From CAXBPY01 sp003455275 (GTDB lineage: Bacteria; Bacteroidota; Bacteroidia; Chitinophagales; UBA10324), in contig CAXBPY010000001.1 in NCBI GenBank assembly GCA_963977675.1, forward strand, positions 55,477-119,476: DNA of 64,000 nt, in the 5' to 3' direction. Positions 55,170-63,900 of the stretch are shown piece after piece (the first letter of the stretch is position 1; each line of letters begins with the position of its first letter). Below the pieces are notes generated by a model. The model saw only the letters and a list, made by a program, of their open reading frames with translations, did no database searches and was not told the origin of the DNA. Made by a program: the position numbers and the translations under genes.

Positions 55170-55262
55170 GGTTATTCGTTATTGGTTATTAGTAAATACA
55201 AATTGCGCTTCACGGCTACTACTAATAACGAATAACATTAAACTAATAACCATCAACATTAG
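55170..55262. repeat. Intergenic palindromic repeat, copy B
   Basis: Left arm GGTTATTCGTTATTGGTTAT; right arm contains ACTAATAACGAATAACATTA then AACTAATAACC. The arms are partly inverted copies of each other. It fills the whole gap between aroK and the permease gene and resembles copies A (13677-13757) and C (56322-56375). Confidence 0.65.
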
Positions 55263-56314
55263 CTTTTAGAAATTCTAGGATCAAAAACTCCATACAAAAT
55301 ATCTACGAGAATATTTATCACCACAAAAACTGTTGCTGCAAAAAGCACAGACCCCATAAGCACCGGAAAATCATTTTTGTTCAATGCTTCTACTGTGAGT
55401 TTCCCGATTCCATTCCAGCCAAAAATCATTTCGATAAAGAATGCTCCGGCAAGCATTTCAGCAAACCAACCTGAAACTGCTGTGAGCACAGGGTTCAACG
55501 CATTGCGCAGCGCGTGTTTGAACACAACATTTCTGTAACCAAGTCCTTTTGCTTTTGCAGTTCGCACAAAATCCTGGGACAAAACATCGAGCATACTGCT
55601 GCGCGTAAGTTGTGTGATGATTGCAACCGGGCGCAAGCCAAGTGTAATCGCAGGCAAAACAAGATTGCCCCACATCAAATGTGTATTACCAAAAATGTCG
55701 GGCATAAAGAATGAACCAGTCATACTTAATCCGGTAACTGACGAAAGAACAAATGCAAAAATCCATTGCAGTAAAATGGCGGAGAAGAATGATGGTACTG
55801 AAATGCCAAGAACAGAAACAAACAAAAGCGAACTATCAATCCAGGTTTGATGCGCCACCGCCGCAACAGTGCCGAGGAATATTCCAATGAATACCGCAAA
55901 CAGGATGGCAGCAAAAGCTAAAACTACTGTATTGGGTAATGCCTCAAGAATTATTGATGAAACAGATTTCTGAGTCTGATAACTTTTTCGCAGGTAAGGA
56001 AACTTCAACACAAAAACTTTTTCTCCGAAATGAATGAGCGAAGTGTATTTGTATTTCTCCTGATTCTCTTTCGTGTCTTCATGAACAGAGAGCGGAGAAA
56101 TATCATTCAGGTAAAGCAGGAACTGAACTGACTTTGGTTTATCCAATCCTAATTCCTTATTCACGGCATCAATTGAGCTTATGTCTGTTCGCTGCCCCAT
56201 AGTGAGCAATGCAGGATCGCCGGGCAAAGCCATGAAAAGAAAAAACACAGCGCACACCACTCCGAACAAAACAAGAATTCCGTAACCGAGTTTTTTCAGA
56301 ATGAATTTTAACAC
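55259..56314 (-). CDS. ABC transporter permease, peptide/nickel (DppB/OppB) type
   Basis: 351 residues, GTG start at 56314. Six membrane segments: N-terminal YGILVLFGVVCAVFFLFMALPGDP (in part) with the family's LPGDP, then five in the C-terminal half. The EAA cytoplasmic loop is seen as DFVRTAKAKGLGYRNVVFKHALRNAL (in part). A large periplasmic insert (~60-120) follows the first segment, as in other Bacteroidota OppB-like proteins. No OppC, ATPase or binding-protein gene lies nearby, so it is an orphan subunit. Inverted copies of a ~35-bp repeat flank it on both sides. Confidence 0.92.
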   Translation of the reverse strand: MLKFILKKLGYGILVLFGVVCAVFFLFMALPGDPALLTMGQRTDISSIDAVNKELGLDKPKSVQFLLYLNDISPLSVHEDTKENQEKYKYTSLIHFGEKVFVLKFPYLRKSYQTQKSVSSIILEALPNTVVLAFAAILFAVFIGIFLGTVAAVAHQTWIDSSLLFVSVLGISVPSFFSAILLQWIFAFVLSSVTGLSMTGSFFMPDIFGNTHLMWGNLVLPAITLGLRPVAIITQLTRSSMLDVLSQDFVRTAKAKGLGYRNVVFKHALRNALNPVLTAVSGWFAEMLAGAFFIEMIFGWNGIGKLTVEALNKNDFPVLMGSVLFAATVFVVINILVDILYGVFDPRISKS

Positions 56315-56321
56315 TGTATGA

Positions 56322-56375
56322 GTCGTTATTAGTTTATGGTTATTCGCTATTAGTCAATGCAACAAACAACTCTGC
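56322..56375. repeat. Intergenic repeat, copy C (inverted relative to copy B)
   Basis: GTCGTTATTAGTTTATGGTT then ATTCGCTATTAGTCAA. Its reverse complement (TTGACTAATAGCGAATAACC, ATAAACTAATAACGAC) aligns with the right arm of copy B. It lies just upstream of the permease start. Confidence 0.6.
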
Positions 56376-56437
56376 TAAAATCAATTTTTGAAAGTCAGTC
56401 AGATTGAATTTTTATCAACCTGAAAAGTATCATTGAA

Positions 56438-57580
56438 CTAAGCTGATTTTGTTTCAGAAAGAAAAGCGCGCATGCCTCCCCGCAGGTTATACAAATTATC
56501 GAAACCATATTTCTCCTGCAATTGACGAATCACCCATTCGCTACGGGTTCCTGTTTTGCAATAAAGCACAACAGGTTTGTTTTTGTGAATGATATGTGTA
56601 TGAAAAAAAATATCATTGACGGGCATCAGTTCACCACCGATATTTATGAGTTCGTGCTCATCGGGCTCTCGCACATCTATCAATTGAAAATCTTCTTTCG
56701 CCTTAATTCTTCTCTTTAACTCAACCGGCAGCATCTCATTTATGTCTCCCCTTATTATTTCTCTGCTCTTACAGAATGCTTCATACTGAATGCTGCTCAA
56801 TAGAGCTTCTGACTTTATTTTATTTACTGCCTTTTCATTCCTGTGCAACTCTAATGTGAGAAAAGAATTTTCGCGCGCATCAACTAAAAGAAGTTTATCT
56901 GAAAGAACTTTTCCGGCACCGGTAATCATTTTGATTACTTCAGTTGCCTGCATCATTCCAATCAAACCCGGCAATACTCCCAGCACACCAGCTGTTACGC
57001 AATCCGGGGCATCTTCAGCTGCGGGTGGTTGTGGAAAAACACATCGGTAAGTAGCACTTCTTTTTCCTTCACTCAGTTCATAATTAAAAACTCCGACCTG
57101 GCCTTCCATTCTATTGATTGCACCGCTTACGAGGGGCTTGTCGGTTTTCACACAGAGATCATTTAACAGGTATCGTGTTTGAAAATTATCACTCCCATCA
57201 ACTATTACATTAAAGTCCGCAGCAATATCATATGCATTATCTGAACTAATCATTTCAGGAAACACAACATATTTTATATGTGGATTGAACAGCATCAGAT
57301 GCCGGAATGCAACCTCAGCTTTTTTTTGACCAACATGCGCGGTTGTAAATAATACCTGGCGTTGCAAATTGCTTTCTTCAACAAGATCTGCATCTACAAT
57401 TCCAATTTTACCAATGCCTGCAGCAGCAAGGTATTGAAGTACCGGAATTCCAAGACCGCCAGCACCAACTACCAGCACCGAAGCATTCTTTAATCTGAGT
57501 TGGCCCTGCTCTCCTATTCCTTCCAGTATGATTTGTCGCTGATAGCGGCGGCGTTCATCTTCACTTAAAAAATAATTCAT
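56438..57580 (-). CDS. moeB: MoeB/ThiF-type adenylyltransferase fused to rhodanese domain
   Basis: 380 residues. E1-like domain: RYQRQIILEGIGEQGQ, nucleotide-binding GAGGLG (residues 39-44), ESNLQRQ, DGSDNFQTRYLLND, and Cys in APDCVTAGVLGVLPG. A C-terminal rhodanese domain (~290-380) has the active-site Cys341 in LYCKTGTRS. It activates the C-terminal Gly of a ubiquitin-like sulfur carrier (MoaD/ThiS) and may hand it sulfur from the rhodanese Cys. The CxxC zinc pair usually found after the VDARENSFLTL strand (L.RN..CPVCG) is absent; the corresponding stretch reads LHRNEKAVNKI. No molybdopterin or thiamin genes are adjacent. Confidence 0.9.
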   Translation of the reverse strand: MNYFLSEDERRRYQRQIILEGIGEQGQLRLKNASVLVVGAGGLGIPVLQYLAAAGIGKIGIVDADLVEESNLQRQVLFTTAHVGQKKAEVAFRHLMLFNPHIKYVVFPEMISSDNAYDIAADFNVIVDGSDNFQTRYLLNDLCVKTDKPLVSGAINRMEGQVGVFNYELSEGKRSATYRCVFPQPPAAEDAPDCVTAGVLGVLPGLIGMMQATEVIKMITGAGKVLSDKLLLVDARENSFLTLELHRNEKAVNKIKSEALLSSIQYEAFCKSREIIRGDINEMLPVELKRRIKAKEDFQLIDVREPDEHELINIGGELMPVNDIFFHTHIIHKNKPVVLYCKTGTRSEWVIRQLQEKYGFDNLYNLRGGMRAFLSETKSA

Positions 57581-57737
57581 AGTCTTTGTGATTTCTGAAT
57601 CAAAAATAAATTCAATTTCGGTGGACTATTAATAAAGGTTTCGAACATTAGTTCCTTACTAAACAGCAATCTCTTATTAAGGTTATTTTTAATTTCGCTT
57701 TTATGTTATATGAAATGCAATATTTCTTTTGCCAAGA

Positions 57738-58532
57738 ATGAAAATCACTGATCAAACAGGCCGAATATTATTTTTTGAAAAAACACCTTCCAAAATTATT
57801 TCAGTGGTTCCATCTATCACCGAACTGCTCTATGATTTAGGATTACGAGAACAGGTGATTGGTATCACAAAATTTTGCATTCATCCGGAAGCATGGTTTA
57901 GAAACAAAATACGCGTTGGAGGCACTAAACAACTTAAAATTGATTTGATAAAGTCTCTTGCGCCTGATTTGATTATCGCCAACATGGAAGAGAATACAAG
58001 GAGTGCTATCGAAACGATTGCATCTTTCACAAATGTTTATATAAGCAAAGTTGAAACGATTGATGATGCATATCAGATGATGAGCGATATTGGAGAAATC
58101 ACCGGCAGAAAATCTGAAGCAGATAAAATAGTTGCAGGAACAAAATCAGCATTACTGGAACTAACACATGATACCTGGAATTTAAAACCAAGAGTTCTAT
58201 ATTTTATTTGGAACAAACCGAAAATGGTTGCCGGTGCTGACACCTTTATTTCTGAAATGCTCAATCAGGCCGGATTTGAAAACGCAGCATCAGCGCATAT
58301 TCGCTACCCGGAATTAAGCGATTCTGAAATCATGAATATGGATTCAGATTTATTTTTCCTTTCCAGCGAACCGTTTCCATTTAAAGAAAAACATGTGGAA
58401 GAGTTCAAAAGAAATTTCCCCGGTAAGAAAATAATTTTGGCAGACGGTGAAATGTTCAGTTGGTATGGAAGCAGGATGAAACTTGCCACGGATTATTTTC
58501 GCCAACTTCGCGCTCAGCTTGAAACAAAATAA
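57738..58532 (+). CDS. Helical-backbone metal receptor (BtuF/FhuD-like), no signal peptide
   Basis: 264 residues from the ATG at 57738 (a TTG three codons earlier is also in frame). N-terminal IISVVPSITELLYDLGLREQVIGIT (in part) is the PF01497-type binding-protein signature, with PDLIIANMEENTR and GADTFISEMLNQAGFENAA later. These proteins normally bind cobalamin, heme or siderophore in the periplasm, but no leader peptide is seen, so this one should stay in the cytoplasm or use another route. A LolD-type ATPase gene starts 31 bp downstream, but no permease is present. Confidence 0.88.
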   Translation: MKITDQTGRILFFEKTPSKIISVVPSITELLYDLGLREQVIGITKFCIHPEAWFRNKIRVGGTKQLKIDLIKSLAPDLIIANMEENTRSAIETIASFTNVYISKVETIDDAYQMMSDIGEITGRKSEADKIVAGTKSALLELTHDTWNLKPRVLYFIWNKPKMVAGADTFISEMLNQAGFENAASAHIRYPELSDSEIMNMDSDLFFLSSEPFPFKEKHVEEFKRNFPGKKIILADGEMFSWYGSRMKLATDYFRQLRAQLETK

Positions 58533-58563
58533 ATTCTTATAACCAGATAATCGCAATCCGAGA

Positions 58564-59214
58564 TTGATACAAGCAGTCAACATATCTAAATCTTACGGCG
58601 AGTTGCAAGTACTCAAAAGCGTATCTGTGCGAATTGATAAAGGAGAAGTAGTTTCAATAGTTGGAGCTTCGGGCGCTGGCAAAAGCACTTTGCTTCACAT
58701 CCTCGGTTTGCTTGATCGCCCGGATGGAGGCGAGGTAATTATTGATGATAAAACTCTCACCAATATTTCTGATAAAGAACTTTCGGCTTTCCGAAATAAA
58801 CATGTGGGATTTGTTTTTCAATTTCATCATTTGCTCCCTGAGTTTACAGCACTTGAAAATGTTTGCATTCCGGGTTGGATTGGAAAAAGACCGGAAAAAG
58901 AAGTTCGTGAACAGGCAATTGAGTTGCTCGATTATCTTGGGCTAAAAGAAAGATTAGAACATAAGCCCAATCAATTGTCAGGAGGAGAAGCTCAGCGTGT
59001 AGCCGTAGCTCGTGCCCTCATTAACCATCCGAAAGTTGTATTAGCTGACGAACCCAGCGGAAATCTTGATACAGATAATGCCCGCGAATTGCATGAATTG
59101 TTTTTCAAACTCAGAAAAGAATTCTATCAAACTTTCGTTATCGTTACACATAATGAAGAACTTGCAAAACTTTCGGATCGCATTGTCAATATGCGCGATG
59201 GTAGGTTACAGTGA
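58564..59214 (+). CDS. lolD: ABC transporter ATP-binding protein, LolD/MacB type
   Basis: 216 residues, TTG start (MIQAVNISKSYGELQVLK matches the usual N-terminus of the family; no ATG nearby). Walker A GASGAGKST (34-42), Q-loop FQFHHLLPEF, signature LSGGEAQRVAVARAL (138-152), Walker B VVLADEPSGNLD (158-169), and H-loop IVTHNEEL. The LolD/MacB group powers lipoprotein release (with LolC/E) or macrolide/toxin export. The partner permease must be elsewhere. Its position after the metal-receptor gene does not prove a joint system, since that family uses a different ATPase type (BtuD). Confidence 0.93.
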   Translation: MIQAVNISKSYGELQVLKSVSVRIDKGEVVSIVGASGAGKSTLLHILGLLDRPDGGEVIIDDKTLTNISDKELSAFRNKHVGFVFQFHHLLPEFTALENVCIPGWIGKRPEKEVREQAIELLDYLGLKERLEHKPNQLSGGEAQRVAVARALINHPKVVLADEPSGNLDTDNARELHELFFKLRKEFYQTFVIVTHNEELAKLSDRIVNMRDGRLQ

Positions 59215-59253
59215 TAAATAAAACGGGCTGCCTCTTTGTAAAGAAGCAACCCA
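59214..59253 (-). terminator. Terminator for the minus-strand gene at 59304-59726
   Basis: On the minus strand GGGTTGCTTCTTT pairs with AAAGAGGCAGCCC (G-U pairs allowed) and is followed by GTTTTATTTAT. The stem is complete only in this orientation. Confidence 0.6.
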
Positions 59254-59303
59254 GATTTATTGGTTTAAACCCAAAACCAAAAAAACTAAATCAACCTTTT
59301 CGA

Positions 59304-59726
59304 TTATTCAGAACTTTTATAACTCTTTATGATTTCATCAATCCGGCTGACTACAGATTCATAGTCTGCTTTATTTTTTCCTTTCAACGAAGCGGCACTT
59401 GTCTTTTCGCAGTAAATAATATCATCTCCATTATTCTGAAGCACTACAGCATTTGAAAGAGTTTCTTTCACATTCATCCAAAGCGAACTTTTAATTTTGT
59501 TTATTGAAAAAACAAAAACAGGTTTTGCTCCCAGGTTATTGTAACGGAAAACAACACTACTTTCATTTTCTTCTGTAATTAATTTGTCTTTGAGTTCAGC
59601 AGGAATCGTGATTTCAAAATGCAATTATTTGCTGGTGTAGTTGTAATGGTCAGTTATTAATGAATCCATTTTTGCAAAAGAACAGAGCGCTGCTATGGCA
59701 ATGAATGCCATGAAAAGAGTTTTCAT
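59304..59726 (-). pseudogene. Small secreted protein gene interrupted by an in-frame TAA
   Basis: From the ATG at 59726 the frame encodes a signal-peptide-like leader (MKTLFMAFIAIAALCSFAKM) and then DSLITDHYNYTSK. A TAA stands at 59625-59627. The same frame then continues without a break for 106 codons (HFEITIPAELKDKLI, VVFRYNNLGAKPVFVFSI, IIKSYKSSE) to a normal stop at 59304. A TTG directly follows the TAA, so the second part could be re-initiated, but without its leader. A terminator follows. The most likely reading is a recent nonsense mutation (or a base error) in a 140-residue secreted protein of unknown function. Confidence 0.65.
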
Positions 59727-59938
59727 TGTGATGAAAAAATTTGGTTAATAAAATTTGTGGGAGATGTGTGTTGAGCGCAATCAACAGGCAAAAAGTTACA
59801 GGAAAAAATTTTTCATTGGCGTAAAAATTTTTGCCACTAGCAAAAAACAGTTTTATTTACGGCCTTGTAAAGAATTTTATATTAGTCAATCCACAACATT
59901 TAGTGTTCAATGCTGTTTTAAATAACCGAAGCATAATC

Positions 59939-59946
59939 TACTTTTG
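59939..59946 (+). promoter_or_regulatory. Candidate -7 box for the coiled-coil membrane protein gene
   Basis: TACTTTTG matches TAnnTTTG exactly and is 37 bp ahead of the ATG at 59984. No obvious -33 element. The rest of the gap 59727-59983 shows no gene. Confidence 0.45.
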
Positions 59947-59983
59947 GCTTACACATTTATAAAATTTAAAAACTAAAATTAAC

Positions 59984-60913
59984 ATGAGCGAACAATCCGT
60001 AGGAAAAAGAGATAACAAAACACTTCTGCTTATTGTCATTATTGTTTTATCAATCTGTTTAAATATTTTTCTTTACTGGAAGTTAAATCAAAAACAAGAT
60101 GTGCTCGAAGTAAAGACCCAGCAATCAAATATGGATAGCGTGAAGATTGCTGATCTTGATATGAAATACAGCAGCGCTCTTCAGGATATCGAAGGATTGC
60201 GCGGACAAAACACATCACTCGATAGTTTACTTGACATCAAGGAAAATGAAATCAAAAGCATGAAAGCCGCACTGGATGCAGCTAAGAAGGCTAAGAAGAT
60301 TTCAGATACGGAGTATCTTGCAAAAATTCAGGAACTCCAGAATCTTGTTAATGATTTGAAAAATCAAATCACACAATTGGAAACTGAAAAAAATATTTTG
60401 GTTGCACAAAAAGATTCAATCGGCAGAGATTTATATCAGCAGGTGCTTACAAATAATAAGTTGAAGCAAGATAAAGCCGTGAGTGATAAAAAGGCATTGC
60501 TGGGATCATTACTCACACCGCGAAATATTGTGGCAACAGGTGTTAAAGGAAAAGGAAAAGGAAAAGAAGTCACCACCGACAATGCGAAAAGATCAGAGCG
60601 GATCAGGGTTTGTTTCGATGTGGAAGAAAACAAGGTTGCTGATCCGGGAAGCAAAACTTTCTTGCTGCGCTTAATTGGTCCTGACGGGGCAATTATTAAT
60701 GTTCAAAGTCTTGGCAGTGGTAAATTTCAGAAGGCTGAAACTAATGATGAAATGATTTACACTACTAAGCAAACTATCAACTACGAGCAGAAACCTCAAA
60801 ATGTATGTATTTATTGGGGCGCACAGGGATCTACTTTCTCCAAAGGAAAATACACAGCAGAGATCTATCAGGATGGCTACCTCACTGCGAAAAAAGAGTT
60901 TACTCTAAAATAA
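59984..60913 (+). CDS. Membrane-anchored coiled-coil protein with C-terminal beta domain
   Basis: 309 residues. One membrane segment (LLLIVIIVLSICLNIFLYW, ~14-32), then a long coiled coil (~40-165: SALQDIEGLRGQNTSLDSLL, LAKIQELQNLVNDLKNQITQ), a short basic linker (GVKGKGKGKE), and a ~110-residue beta domain (RIRVCFDVEENKVADPGSKTFLLRLIGPDG in part). The order suggests an inner-membrane anchor projecting the beta domain into the periplasm. This architecture is known from Bacteroidota hypothetical proteins; I cannot name a function. Its last 9 bp overlap the convergent gene. Confidence 0.85.
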   Translation: MSEQSVGKRDNKTLLLIVIIVLSICLNIFLYWKLNQKQDVLEVKTQQSNMDSVKIADLDMKYSSALQDIEGLRGQNTSLDSLLDIKENEIKSMKAALDAAKKAKKISDTEYLAKIQELQNLVNDLKNQITQLETEKNILVAQKDSIGRDLYQQVLTNNKLKQDKAVSDKKALLGSLLTPRNIVATGVKGKGKGKEVTTDNAKRSERIRVCFDVEENKVADPGSKTFLLRLIGPDGAIINVQSLGSGKFQKAETNDEMIYTTKQTINYEQKPQNVCIYWGAQGSTFSKGKYTAEIYQDGYLTAKKEFTLK

Positions 60914-63900
60914 AGCTTGAAGCTGCAAGCGCCCGGTGTGAACCATTTTTTCGTTCCCGGTTTTTCGACCATCATAACTAAGCGACAAGTTCAACTTGTC
61001 GCTTAGTTTTTTATCCCAGGTAATATTCCACAACCAATTGTTTCCTGCTTGTAATCCTTGAAGCATTGCGTATCCAATCGAACTGTTTGAGTTTGCATCG
61101 AACTGAATATTTGCATATGAAACCTTCAATGTGAGATTGCTCTTTGTTACAATATTGTACTTTAATTCAATGGTGCCTTTGTTCTGAATTGATTTTTCAC
61201 CTCCTTCTCCAAATGTGTTTTCAGATTTAGCAAACAAGTAGGTCGATGTGCATCTGAATTTTTTACCCGGTTGAAAAATTAATTGCGGTTCATAACTCAC
61301 CGATGGAATTGAATAATTCTGTTCAGAAAAAAATTCGCTCCGGTTTGTTTTAACTGATTGAGAAAATTTTTGAAGTGTAGTAATCGTTTTCGAAAAATTA
61401 AACCGAAGTCGTAAATAATTTGATTTATTAAATCTGCTTTCGTAACCGGTTACAAGTAAACTCTTCATTTCATTTTGCAGTGTTCCAATTTCTAATCCCC
61501 ACACCGGATTGCTGCGATTGAAGTTGAGAGAATGATTTTGTGAAGAAGAAATACTAACCAGAGTGCTGTCATTCACATTCAAATCAAAAGGATTAAACTG
61601 TGAATTGAAATTGCTCCGCAAAACCTTACGGTCAATCTGAATATTTGATTGAGTATTAAATCTTGAAATAAATTTTCCTACGCTTCCCTTTTTATTCCAA
61701 ATCACTTTTGGGTTTACTGAAAATGAAAATGAAAATTGTGTGTTGTAGGCTTTGATGTATGTATTGGTTGGTGAATAAACTTTTATGTATTCAGCCAAAT
61801 CTGCGAATGGAGCCACCTCAAACTCATTGAGGTCTTTTACTCCGTTGTTATTGAAATCACCTGCATAACTGTAAACACCCTGGCCAGCCGGTACCTGCAC
61901 ATAAGTGAATTCCTGTTTTTGTTCCTGCACACTGCCTATTCCATAAACTGTTTGCGAATTGATGAAGCCTCTTTTCACTACAAAACTCAGTTCAGTTCTT
62001 CCAAGCATTGACTGGTCAGGCTTTTTTAAAGACAATGATGTGTCAGAAACATGCAGTTCACGATAAGTGATTCCCCATGACAAGCGCAATTGCTTTTTAG
62101 AATTGTATTCGCCGGTAAAAGAGTTTGTAAAAGCGGTGGAGGAATAAATGAAATGATTTAGAAAAGGCATGTAATCATCCCGCTCACTTGCCGAGAGTGA
62201 AAAATGAAGTCTCGATGTGTCACTTGTCTTTAGAAAAGCGGTGTATTGATCCCACAGAAAACTTGAGGTGCTTATTGAATCATGCGAGAGAAGCCTGATT
62301 GTATTCTGTTCGCGCTGCCAGTTAAAACCGGGGCGCAAACCATGTAAAGGTTTAATTGCATAACTAATTTCGAGATTGGGACGGAAAAACTCAGAAGCAG
62401 AAGTTATGCTCTGAGATTGAAGATAGCTGGATGTGGAAATGAAATTGAAATTTTTCCAGTTCATATTTCCATTCAAAGAATGACGAATGCCCGAGTAAAA
62501 TCCTGTACGCTGAAACCAGGATAAACTGTAGTTCATGTTTCCATTCTTTGGAAATTTTATTCCGGTTCCGGCAGAAGCCAACTGTTCTTCAGCACCCGAA
62601 TCACTCGAAGCCAGATTCCAGTCGCGTGTGAATTCAACAGGACGATAGCGCTCCACCGGAGAAAATGTTTTCCCGTCATATTCATAAAGCGCATTAACAT
62701 TCAGTGTCGGGATATTTTTTAAATTCTTCCTTAAATTGAAATTATTGCTTACAGAAATTTTTGAAGCAGCTCCAAAATTGTTGTTATCATTCTGAGGAGA
62801 GAAAAGATTAACATCCTTGTTGCTCACCGCTCCTTCCCAACTCAACCTTCCATCATTAGAAAACTTTTTGTCAACCCCGAAAGTGAACATTTGGGTCTTC
62901 TGCGGAGCAATTAGTGGAATGACCGGTTCATAGTTCCCCTGTAAAACACCGGCAACCGGAGCAACCCATTTATAAACCCTTCCATTGGCAGTGGAAGAAG
63001 AAATGATATAGTGCCCCTTATGTTCGCCCGTGTAGCTGAATTGTAAATTGAAATGCGCACTGTCAGGATTAATCGAATAGACATAAATAAATCCATATCC
63101 GCTGCTGTCAATTTTTTTATAAAGAATCCGGTCGGCATTCCATGCGATGCTGTCTATGCTCAGGTAGTACGCATTCTGAAGTGAGTCACCAGCGTTGTAA
63201 AGAATTTTTTTCTGTGTTGAATCAAGCACTTGCTGCAGCGGTTGGTTTTTATTGTCTGCTTCCGAATAAAAATTGAAAGTGAATTTCCATTTATCATTTT
63301 CAAATTGTTGTGTTCCGGATAAAGTCGACCGGAAATAATTTTTATCAGAATATTCAAATTCAATATTGATCCTGGAGTCCCTGGTGATTAAGCGCCGGGG
63401 CATAAATGTGACTTCGCCACTGTTATAATCAATTATGTAGTCAGCGTCTTCGCCCCTTTGCATGAGGGTACCATCTACAAACACCTTCTCAGTTCCGGCA
63501 AGAATAATAATGAAGGTTTCGCCATTGGCTCCTGTGAGTTTGTAGGGTCCCTGATTTCCTTCTTGTCCATCAATCTGATTGCGTGTGTATTTTCCCTTAG
63601 CAGCAGCGGCACTGAACATTGATTTTGCTTTCCAACTCTCACTCACTTTATAGATACTCTGCATTGCAACACCTTGCTGTTTCTTGTAGTAATTCAGGAA
63701 ATAGCTTTCAGGTTTCTTCCAGTCAAAATCGCCGATGGTAAGTGTGGTTTGCTTTTTTGAAAGCTGAATATAAACCTTATCGAACTCCTGTAATTGCGAG
63801 GTGTTCCCTTCCGGTTGAATAGGAATATTGTTGTCTGTTATTGCTGCATTCAAATTCAGATCGCCTGCCAGCCGGCCACTCATTTGCAAATTAAGAGCAC

